Source: Bacteroidales bacterium (GTDB lineage Bacteria > Bacteroidota > Bacteroidia > Bacteroidales > Marinilabiliaceae). From it: 21,248 nucleotides of DNA. Under the pieces are notes generated by a model. That model was not told the origin of the DNA. It saw only the letters and a program-made list of their open reading frames with translations, and searched no databases. Both the position numbers and the translations under genes were made by a program. How positions within the stretch are numbered: the stretch's first letter is position 1; the number at the start of each line of letters is the position of its first letter. Below are positions 15,312-21,042 of the stretch, in pieces. The stretch covers positions 1 through 21,248 of the forward strand of contig CAAFWU010000044.1 of assembly GCA_900766825.1 (NCBI GenBank), read 5' to 3'.

Positions 15312-15378
15312 CACCACTCCCAGAATCAAGCACAAATTATATGATTTATTTTTTTTTGAATAAAATCGCCTCAAGTGC

Positions 15379-15409
15379 TTGTAAAACTAAAAAACTATAT
15401 CTATCTTTG
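15379..15409 (+). promoter_or_regulatory. Bacteroidota-type promoter for tRNA-Glu
   Basis: TTG (15379-15381), 20 bases, then TATCTTTG (15402-15409). The start near 15416 would leave a 12-base leader on the tRNA precursor. Confidence 0.8.
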
Positions 15410-15427
15410 CAGTGTCAAAATTAGAAT

Positions 15428-15499
15428 GGTCGATTCGTCTAACGGTTAGGACATCAGATTCTCAATCTGGTAATAAGAGTTCGATTCTCTTATCGACTA
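15428..15499 (+). tRNA. tRNA-Glu (anticodon CUC)
   Basis: A 72-base cloverleaf: acceptor GGTCGAT/ATCGACT (G1-U72 wobble), D stem GTCT/GGAC, anticodon stem TCAGA/TCTGG around loop TTCTCAA, a 4-base variable region, and T stem AAGAG/CTCTT around TTCGATT. Anticodon CTC reads GAG, glutamate. No CCA is encoded (CTT follows the discriminator A), so the CCA must be added by the nucleotidyltransferase. It stands alone with its own promoter and terminator. Confidence 0.96.
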
Positions 15500-15527
15500 C
15501 TTGTTCATAGCAAAAAGTTTTGAGTTT

Positions 15528-15563
15528 AACTTCATAGCATTGGATGCTGTGAAGTTTTTTTTG
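15528..15563 (+). terminator. Terminator of tRNA-Glu
   Basis: AACTTCATAGCAT (15528-15540) pairs with ATGCTGTGAAGTT (15544-15556, one mismatch or wobble) around TGG, followed by a run of T. Confidence 0.9.
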
Positions 15564-16067
15564 TATATATACCTCGCCTCTTTTGTTGCATCTCGCATTG
15601 TATGTCGCACGAATGGGGTACAGCATTTTTTTTGAATGCATTATTCTAATCCCCCCCCTGTATTTTTTATATTCTCATGTTTGCGGATTGTGTTTTCTTG
15701 CGTCAACTGTACCGTATTTCTCTATAGATGTCGAATTTTTATGCACATATTCAAACCGAATGAGTGAATGCTGTTCGTTTGGTCTTTGTTTTGAATATTG
15801 GCCCTCCTCTTTCCTTGTTTTATGTTGTGTTTTTCACTATTTAGCCCCCGCAATGCTTTGCAAAGTCTCTAAAATATCAATTTTGTCCCTTTTTGTGGAA
15901 GTTTTGGGCAAACCCACCTACATATAGAACAATAAAAATATCTAAATTTATAAAACAAACATTCACTTTGTGCGTATAAGGAAATGAGCGAAGCAAGAAA
16001 GAGATTTCTTATATGCAACATCTAATGTGGCATAAATATCCGCTCAACACACTTGTGCGCTATTCTT
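15564..16067 (+). other. AT-rich stretch without a convincing gene
   Basis: About 500 bases between the tRNA and the 64-residue ORF. A 114-codon open frame (15583-15927) gives a cysteine- and aromatic-rich chain with no domain character and is judged accidental. The stretch contains a T8 run (15626-15633), a C8 run (15651-15658) and a hairpin at 15971-16017. It could be degraded DNA at the edge of an inserted element; no direct repeat of the tRNA 3' end was found in the window. Confidence 0.4.
15964..16017 (+). promoter_or_regulatory. Candidate structured leader upstream of the 64-residue ORF
   Basis: TGCGTATAAGgAAAT (15971-15985) pairs with ATTTCTTATATGCA (16004-16017) with one bulged G and one wobble, closing an 18-base purine-rich loop. 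It begins directly after CACTTTG (15964-15970), one mismatch from the TAnnTTTG box, so it could be the 5' end of the downstream transcript. A second inverted repeat, AATCAAA/TTTGATT, is at 16068-16093. Confidence 0.35.
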
Positions 16068-16129
16068 AATCAAATGCATCTTCGTGTTTGATTACACGCT
16101 TTTTTATTAACCACTTAAATCTTCGTATT

Positions 16130-16324
16130 ATGGAGAAGGAAATGACAAAGGCAGACGAAATGTTCCCATTTAGCACACCCACTGGTTCAATGCAGCAAGG
16201 TGAACCTAAGGTGTCCAACACCGAGATGAAGTTCGGTCATTGCAATGACTTCGAGCTTGTCCCAGACTCCCCCAAAGCCGATGTTGAGGCTAAGGGCTCC
16301 GCTCAAACGCTCAATTTCTTCTAA
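16130..16324 (+). CDS. Hypothetical small protein, 64 residues
   Basis: I do not recognise this protein. It is polar and acidic, without a signal peptide or membrane segment, with a single cysteine in KFGHCNDFELV (residues 34-44) and a short C-terminal QTLNFF. The ATG at 16130 was chosen over the one at 16088 because the extra 14 residues would come from the leader and the shorter form begins right after an A/T-rich region. Coding character is supported by its regular use of C- and G-ending codons in contrast to the AT-rich flanks, by the structured leader before it and by a hairpin after it. It lies at the left edge of the accessory region, on the opposite strand from the five-gene operon and converging on it. 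Its small size leaves some doubt that it is translated. Confidence 0.5.
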   Translation: MEKEMTKADEMFPFSTPTGSMQQGEPKVSNTEMKFGHCNDFELVPDSPKADVEAKGSAQTLNFF

Positions 16325-16441
16325 GACATAACGCTGGCGATGGTGTCAAATTCTCTCAGTACTTTTTGATGCTAAGCCTCCGCTGTCTTATAGTTCTTCC
16401 TTGATGGCAGGCTTTATCGCCCATGCGTCACTCTACTCATC

Positions 16442-16487
16442 ACCTCTCTCCATCATCACATTGGTGACGGAGAGAGGTTCTCTTTTC
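16442..16487 (+). terminator. Hairpin downstream of the 64-residue ORF
   Basis: ACCTCTCTCC (16442-16451) pairs exactly with GGAGAGAGGT (16469-16478), with an inner TCAC/GTGA extension, then TCTCTTTT. The remaining bases of the 312-base gap between the ORF and the operon (16325-16636) contain no supported gene. Confidence 0.6.
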
Positions 16488-16578
16488 GCTTGACATTAAT
16501 AGTGCCTCCCTATTATTTATAGAATAACTAATTTTCCCTTTCTAAATCAACCACTTACAAAACCTCACCGCAAAATTA

Positions 16579-16618
16579 CCGCCCCAAAGCACACTTTTAA
16601 GCACTTTGGGCGGCTTTT
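16579..16618. terminator. Terminator at the end of the minus-strand operon
   Basis: CCGCCCCAAAG (16579-16589) pairs with CTTTGGGCGG (16604-16613) with one bulged C. The + side has CTTTTAT and the minus side TAATTTTG, so it may act in both directions. It lies 24 bases past the last operon stop. Confidence 0.7.
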
Positions 16619-16636
16619 ATACACAATCAAACCTAA

Positions 16637-17227
16637 TCAATCATCAATCACAACTGACGTCACCCCAGTTACCTCTGAGGAGGGACAATGACTAACCACC
16701 GTGGTCATATATTGCGGCTTCCAGTGCCACCACAAAAAACGCTTCTTATAGTGGATGTGTACAATAGTTTCCACCGTGTCACGTATCGTATAAGCCAGTG
16801 CCAAAGTATCGGGCAAAAGACAAACATCGAAGTTCACCCAATCATCCGTATAAGCATAGCAAAGACGATGACCAACACGAATAGAGTCCACTAAAGGAAT
16901 AAAAACAGTGTCAGAATTAACTGTTATAACCTCCGTGGCGTTCGCAACATCTTTCATCCGTATGCCCATTATTTTGATATCCTGACGCAACTTGGAACAT
17001 AACCGCTCGGCATCGTTGGCACGTAACGTGAGTGCTGACACTTGGGCGACACTCACACTATCAGAATATTTCAGCCTACGCACCTCGCTGGTTAGTGCTG
17101 TAAGGTTCTGTAGATGCAACTTCTTCTCGTCTTTCAACTGAGACGAAAGAGAGCACGAACGAGCAACCATTGCGCTCATCACAACGAGCAACACAACTAT
17201 AACGGTGTAAAACTTAAGATTTGTCAT
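16637..17227 (-). CDS. Membrane-anchored coiled-coil protein, phage-type (DUF6549-like)
   Basis: A 196-residue protein with one N-terminal membrane segment (about 7-22), followed by a helical, heptad-rich stretch (about 25-95) and a C-terminal beta-rich region. The order 'TM anchor, coiled coil, SDTVFIPLVDS, aromatic/basic KKRFLWWHWKPQ, ending in SEVTGVTSVVIDD' resembles a family that occurs beside structural and lysis genes in Bacteroidota prophages (DUF6549-type); this is recognition from memory, not a search. It probably sits in the cytoplasmic membrane with its body in the periplasm. The topology also fits an inner-membrane spanin, but nothing proves lysis activity. It is the last gene of the operon, 13 bases after the 81-residue gene, and is followed by a terminator. 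Confidence 0.7.
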   Translation of the reverse strand: MTNLKFYTVIVVLLVVMSAMVARSCSLSSQLKDEKKLHLQNLTALTSEVRRLKYSDSVSVAQVSALTLRANDAERLCSKLRQDIKIMGIRMKDVANATEVITVNSDTVFIPLVDSIRVGHRLCYAYTDDWVNFDVCLLPDTLALAYTIRDTVETIVHIHYKKRFLWWHWKPQYMTTVVSHCPSSEVTGVTSVVIDD

Positions 17228-17240
17228 AGTTCACCAGCGT

Positions 17241-17486
17241 TTAAAAACCCCTTGGCGGCTTGCGCTTGTCGCACCCCACCACCTCACATTTCTGCAAACT
17301 AAAGGCACTATTTTTTACAGCCAGTTCCGTGTTCTGCTGCATTAGGCGGTTCACCTCCTTGCGAAGCTCGTCAATCTCCGCTTTCAGTTCCTCACTCTCT
17401 TTGTCGCTCCTCTCATAGAGTTCACGCCACGCCGTGCTTGCTTGAGCATCGTTTTCCAGCGTCTTCTTCTTCTTGTCTTCTTTCAT
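17241..17486 (-). CDS. Small coiled-coil protein, 81 residues
   Basis: A small, highly charged protein. After a basic N-terminus (MKEDKKKK) an uninterrupted helix from about 20 to 60 has heptad spacing of leucine and methionine (ELKAEIDELRKEVNRLMQQ), so a coiled-coil dimer is likely. The C-terminus, KCEVVGCDKRKPPRGF, has a C-x4-C pair and a P-P turn; this kind of tail is something I associate with small Bacteroidota phage proteins, but I cannot name the family. No signal peptide or membrane segment is present. It lies 14 bases after the large repeat protein and 13 before the membrane-anchored coiled-coil protein, so it is almost certainly cotranslated with them and may partner one of the other helical proteins. 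Confidence 0.72.
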   Translation of the reverse strand: MKEDKKKKTLENDAQASTAWRELYERSDKESEELKAEIDELRKEVNRLMQQNTELAVKNSAFSLQKCEVVGCDKRKPPRGF

Positions 17487-17500
17487 GAAGAAAAGAGATG

Positions 17501-19333
17501 TCAGACCTCCGCCTGTGCGGTTGTTGTTTGCGGTTGACTGCTATCGGACTCGGTCTCTGTAGGTGTTTGGTTGATTGGTGATACTGATGACGGCTCTGAA
17601 GCTGGCGATGTCGATGACGCTGGCGATATGTATGTCGGCTCGACCTGCTTCGTTGGCGCGAAGTCGGCTGTAATCTGCTTGACGGTATCGGCTATCTTCA
17701 TGCCCTTGTCGATGAATGCCGCTACCTTGCTCTGACTATTTGATGTACTCTTGCTCGCATCGCTTGTGGTAGTTGTTTTCGCCTGTTTGATGTTCGTAGC
17801 TATGCCCTGAGCAAGTTTCGTTGTGGTATTTACGGTCTCTGCCACGCTTGCCGCCTTGTCCTTGTCGAAGGCCTTGGCAACACTCGCAACAAGTCCTGTG
17901 ATTGTTGAAACTGTTCCTGCTATCGCTGCGAGTGTCATTGGCTCTACGTAGCCCAAACCGAACAATCCGCTAACTGGAGCATCAACGGTTACGGTTTTAG
18001 TTGTGTCGGTCGTCTGTAACTTCTGAGCCTCGGCATCGGTCGCAGCACGGCAGAGCGACTTCTTGACGTAGCCATTCTGACCGCTGTAGTTGACGTTGTA
18101 GTAGGTTGCATTATTGGTCGCAGTATCATAGAGAAGTGACGTTCCTGCTGGTATGTTTGCGAGAACTTTTGTCGATGTTGCCGACTCGTATAGCGATGCC
18201 GCAGCGGTTGTCGTGATAGCATTTGTAACCGTCTCGACCGTCACTTGTGTCTTGACGATCTCGCCTGCTGGAACTGTCGAGTCCTCGACTGCGCCTTCTT
18301 GTTTGAGCTGCGCTTTCTCGTCAGTCACTTCCTCCTTGGCATCCTTCTCGCCCTCCTCATAGAGTTTGGTTAGGCTTGACTTGGTGATGCTTGAGTTTAG
18401 ATCGCCTTTCGGCTTGCGTCCGTAGCCAGTCTTCAGCCTTGATTTGAGCTTCGATTCTTTGCCACCAATCTTCTCGAAGACGGATTTGAACTTGGCGTAT
18501 GCAGGGCGATACTTCTTCTCGTAATCGTTTTTACTTATGCCAAGCTTTGACGCTTCTTCTTCTGAAAGCGAGCCAGGATAACACTTGCTCGCGAGTGTGA
18601 ACCAGTTGCAGCGTGCGCATAGGCACAATATCGCCCTCATAATTGCCGTGACGGGGTTGAAGCGAATCAGGAACTTGACGACCTTCTTTGCAATCTTGGC
18701 GATTTTCTTGCCAATCTTCTTGGTGATCTTAGCGACTGCCTTAGCCGCCTTCTTGACGCCCTTGGCTACCGTCTTTGCCGCGGTCTTAACGCCTTTGCCA
18801 ACGGTCTGCGCCGCCTTCTTTATGCCTTTGCCTATCTTCTTGAGCGCCTTGCGTAGCTTGCCGAAGAGTCCACACGACTGCTGAGTGAGTGCAGGGTTGT
18901 TCTGCGCTTGCGTGAGTGCGATGTCGCGTAGTTCAGCGTTATCCCAGTAGTCAAGGACGGAGCCAAGTCCGCTTACCACGGCATGCGCCTCTTGCTCCGT
19001 AGGAAAGAAGAGTGTCGGTGCTTCGCCGATAGCGTTGTGCAGACGAGTTAGATAACGACGATTGGTCTCGTCACCACAATAGTACTCATCTTCCAATCCG
19101 TACACGACACCGCAGAGCGTGAGCTCGTCCATCGGGTCATCAACGCCCGACAGATTGGGAGTGTTCGCCCTACGACTCTTGCGGTGTCGGCGGATCGTAC
19201 TTGCTATGGCAGAAGATGTATCTTGGTTGCTATTGCGTGCTGTACGCATGCTGCTGCGTAGCTTGTTCTTGGCGCGTCTTAGTATGGTTGCTCCACACAG
19301 TCCTGCTATCTCGCTCTGTGGTCTCAGCATCAT
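17501..19333 (-). CDS. Large protein with cationic 11-residue amphipathic repeats and an SH3 domain
   Basis: A protein of 610 residues (625 if started at the GTG at 19378). In the 610 numbering: residues 1-150 are helical and related to the 119-residue neighbour (GATIL near the start, YWDNAE at 129-134); 158-223 are six 11-residue repeats rich in K, A, G and V (for example KGVKKAAKAVA); 224-245 is a hydrophobic, cysteine-containing helix (NPVTAIMRAILCLCARC); 250-310 is a charged helical domain; about 380-430 resembles a bacterial SH3 domain (SLYES...IPAGTSL...NGYVKKSLC); a glycine- and alanine-rich hydrophobic stretch (455-487) and a low-complexity S/T/P/Q tail follow. ATG 19333 was preferred because it aligns with the start of the paralogous neighbour. 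I recognise no function; the layout suggests a membrane-active or virion structural protein. The same frame continues upstream across one TGA. Confidence 0.72.
   Translation of the reverse strand: MMLRPQSEIAGLCGATILRRAKNKLRSSMRTARNSNQDTSSAIASTIRRHRKSRRANTPNLSGVDDPMDELTLCGVVYGLEDEYYCGDETNRRYLTRLHNAIGEAPTLFFPTEQEAHAVVSGLGSVLDYWDNAELRDIALTQAQNNPALTQQSCGLFGKLRKALKKIGKGIKKAAQTVGKGVKTAAKTVAKGVKKAAKAVAKITKKIGKKIAKIAKKVVKFLIRFNPVTAIMRAILCLCARCNWFTLASKCYPGSLSEEEASKLGISKNDYEKKYRPAYAKFKSVFEKIGGKESKLKSRLKTGYGRKPKGDLNSSITKSSLTKLYEEGEKDAKEEVTDEKAQLKQEGAVEDSTVPAGEIVKTQVTVETVTNAITTTAAASLYESATSTKVLANIPAGTSLLYDTATNNATYYNVNYSGQNGYVKKSLCRAATDAEAQKLQTTDTTKTVTVDAPVSGLFGLGYVEPMTLAAIAGTVSTITGLVASVAKAFDKDKAASVAETVNTTTKLAQGIATNIKQAKTTTTSDASKSTSNSQSKVAAFIDKGMKIADTVKQITADFAPTKQVEPTYISPASSTSPASEPSSVSPINQTPTETESDSSQPQTTTAQAEV
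18665..18862 (-). repeat. 33-base coding repeat: six 11-residue amphipathic units
   Basis: Six consecutive units begin with GKLRKALKKIG, then KGIKKAAQTVG, KGVKTAAKTVA, KGVKKAAKAVA, KITKKIGKKIA and KIAKKVVKFLI. The 11-residue period (three helix turns) with lysines on one face and V/I/A on the other is seen directly. At DNA level the period is 33 bases, with the middle units the most alike. Confidence 0.85.
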
Positions 19334-19381
19334 ATACAGTGCCTTGAAGAACTCCGAGCCAAACTCGTCACCATCCACACG

Positions 19382-19741
19382 TCATATCATGCCGTGGTCG
19401 AAGAGTTGCTTTTCCTTTTGCGCCATAAGCAGTGCAGCCTGCTCGCGCTCCGCCGTGTCCCAGTATTGAAGTATGTACGCGCACATCTGCGAGAACGTCT
19501 CTGGGTTGCGTGTTGACTGTATGAGCGCAGGCGACTGGTCGGCGATGCGTTTTGTGCGTATGAGGTAGTTGCGCAGCTTCTCTGTGTCGGCAGCTGTGTT
19601 CAATCCCTCATAGTTATCAAGGTCGAAGCCGCCAACGACGGAGTCAACGTCATTTCTTGTGTGCAGTAGCTGATGTTGCACGCTGTCGAAGAGCGTCTGC
19701 GTTGCGCCTAATGATATGCCGTTTAGATATTGGAGTTGCAT
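19382..19741 (-). CDS. Helical protein, 119 residues, paralogous to the start of the next gene
   Basis: I do not recognise this protein. It is predicted to be almost wholly helical, without a signal peptide or membrane segment. Its ISLGATQTL near the start and its IADQSPALIQSTRNPETF...ILQYWDTAEREQAALLMAQ near the end match, in the same order, GLCGATIL and IGEAPTLFFPTEQEA...VLDYWDNAELRDIALTQAQ in the next protein, so the two are duplicates of one module. The ATG at 19741 was chosen because the open frame above it runs through the preceding gene's stop region and is not needed. Its TGA stop (19382-19384) is directly followed, in the same frame, by the sequence of the large protein; the two may once have been, or may still partly be, one product. 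It starts 19 bases after the transglutaminase-like gene. Confidence 0.65.
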   Translation of the reverse strand: MQLQYLNGISLGATQTLFDSVQHQLLHTRNDVDSVVGGFDLDNYEGLNTAADTEKLRNYLIRTKRIADQSPALIQSTRNPETFSQMCAYILQYWDTAEREQAALLMAQKEKQLFDHGMI

Positions 19742-19760
19742 GGATATTTGTGATTGGTGG

Positions 19761-20801
19761 TTAGCACGGAAAGTCTTTTTTCTCTGATGGCTTTTTCTCG
19801 TAGAAGCATCTGTCGACCACTGGGTCAACGACGAGTTCCTTGTCGCCTTCGCGCAATACCACATAGACGTGCTGGAAATAGCTTCGTCCGTTGTACTTGG
19901 CTATGCGTAGCGAGAATGGAATGCCAAGATTCGTCAGAATCGAACCTATCAATGTGGCGTAACAGTCGCAGTCGCCCTTCTGATCGTACAGCGTACGCAA
20001 TGGTCTACGCACCTGCTCCATGACTGCCGAGTCGGGTACGTACTGAATATGCTGATAGACGAAGTTCCAGATGTTTTGAAGTGTTTCACGAAGCGTTGCC
20101 CCTTTGAGAGACTGCGCTAAACGTGCCGTATCGCTCGTCGTCTCGCGTATCACCTTGTGCATAAACATTACAGTCTGCTCAGGTGCAGCGCTGCTCATGC
20201 GGATGGCATCTTCATGGCGCAGTTCTGTGCGTGGTGGAATTAACGCTGCATACTCGCTGAGTGGACGTATGCTCCGTTTGCTCGATGCTGTCAGCCCAAG
20301 TGAACCGAGCGATGTCTGCTTATCGAATCTCATGTTGCCGCTGATAGTTGCCAGTCCGTTGACTGTCACGGCAAACTGTAGCGACGTGTTGGTAATGACC
20401 TTCGTGAAGTCCTTGCTCATGAGGTCATTGAGGTTGTCGAGAATCGTGGTGAGTAGGTTGTTGATCGGTATAGCAATGCTCAGACCTTTGAGTCTGCTCG
20501 TGCTATTCGGCGCAATGACAACAGTCGCGCCATCTTCGGGCACATCGACCTTAGCCACCTCCCGTCCTGCAACAATTGCCGAGCCTTGGATGACGGTCAC
20601 CGTCGCCCTCCCTGCCGTCGGGTTGGTGATGTCGATGCAGATGGGTACGGTAAGCTTCGACAAGCTTATCTTCGGCTTGTCGTAGACCTTCGGCACAAAC
20701 GTGATCTGCTGTGCCATGTCGGCATACCCTCTGACTTTTCTCAGTAGTATGACCGCCAACGTCCCTATCGCCCCAATGAGTATAATCGCCTTGCTGTTCA
20801 T
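19761..20801 (-). CDS. Membrane-anchored LEA14-like and transglutaminase-like cysteine protease protein
   Basis: A 346-residue protein with three parts. Residues 4-20 are an N-terminal membrane anchor. About 28-165 is a beta-sandwich-like domain with the ITNPTAGRATV signature (58-68) of LEA14/WHy proteins. About 235-340 is a transglutaminase-like papain-fold domain: GDCDC (C278 as likely nucleophile), YFQHVYVV (H311) and VVDPVVD (D326) form a complete C-H-D triad, closing with RCFYEKKPSEKKDF. Such anchored LEA-plus-transglutaminase proteins occur in Bacteroidota prophage-like clusters (from memory). It may cleave or cross-link peptides, possibly maturing the other operon products or acting on peptidoglycan; no substrate is proven. 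It is the first gene of the five-gene operon. A TACTTTTG box lies about 25 bases upstream on the minus strand. Confidence 0.8.
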   Translation of the reverse strand: MNSKAIILIGAIGTLAVILLRKVRGYADMAQQITFVPKVYDKPKISLSKLTVPICIDITNPTAGRATVTVIQGSAIVAGREVAKVDVPEDGATVVIAPNSTSRLKGLSIAIPINNLLTTILDNLNDLMSKDFTKVITNTSLQFAVTVNGLATISGNMRFDKQTSLGSLGLTASSKRSIRPLSEYAALIPPRTELRHEDAIRMSSAAPEQTVMFMHKVIRETTSDTARLAQSLKGATLRETLQNIWNFVYQHIQYVPDSAVMEQVRRPLRTLYDQKGDCDCYATLIGSILTNLGIPFSLRIAKYNGRSYFQHVYVVLREGDKELVVDPVVDRCFYEKKPSEKKDFPC

Positions 20802-20824
20802 CTTTGCCCTTGTAGGTTTGAGGG

Positions 20825-20832
20825 CAAAAGTA
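20825..20832 (-). promoter_or_regulatory. TAnnTTTG promoter box for the five-gene operon
   Basis: The minus strand reads TACTTTTG, identical to the box before the isochorismatase gene. No TTTG is found at the expected distance upstream. The start would be near 20818, leaving a leader of about 17 bases. Confidence 0.45.
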
Positions 20833-20956
20833 GAATCAGGGGGAGAGACTGATGTTTAGGTTTGTGAGAGTAAATGTGGATTAGCATGTGTTAGGTGGGA
20901 TTGTCATCCTTTTTATTGTAACAAATAGACCAATGTCATTTTCTCTCAGAGTTGAA

Positions 20957-20979
20957 AATGCAATGTGCACTATTGCATT
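20957..20979. promoter_or_regulatory. Inverted repeat overlapping the -33 box, candidate operator
   Basis: AATGCAAT (20957-20964) and ATTGCATT (20972-20979) are exact reverse complements 7 bases apart, with a GTGCAC palindrome between them. The right arm covers the predicted TTG of the divergent gene's promoter, which is where a repressor would bind. Confidence 0.5.
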
Positions 20980-21002
20980 GACGAAATAATTTGATACTTT
21001 CG
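20973..21002 (+). promoter_or_regulatory. Promoter for the outer-membrane-protein gene
   Basis: TTG (20973-20975), 19 bases, then TACTTTCG (20995-21002), one mismatch from TAnnTTTG. The start near 21009 gives a leader of about 34 bases. Confidence 0.5.
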
Positions 21003-21042
21003 CGGGCGGAATTATTCTGTAGCCCGTTTGCGATTAGTTGAG

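Noticed and set aside
15583..15927. A 114-codon open frame after the tRNA-Glu terminator
   Set aside because: The product is rich in cysteine and aromatic residues, includes peptides from homopolymer runs, and shows no motif; the base composition matches non-coding DNA.
18585..18884. A hydrophobic + strand frame opposite the 11-residue repeats
   Set aside because: The leucine/alanine-rich repeat arises from reading lysine/alanine repeat codons backwards; the minus-strand frame is the one with operon context.
20104..20685. A 193-codon + strand frame opposite the transglutaminase-like gene
   Set aside because: It is antisense to a gene with an intact catalytic triad and has only hydrophobic, arginine/serine-rich low-complexity sequence.
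20875..20883. TGTGGATTA, one mismatch from a DnaA box, near the skew change
   Set aside because: It is a single imperfect copy, with no cluster of boxes and no dnaA or other origin-linked gene nearby, so no replication origin is called.
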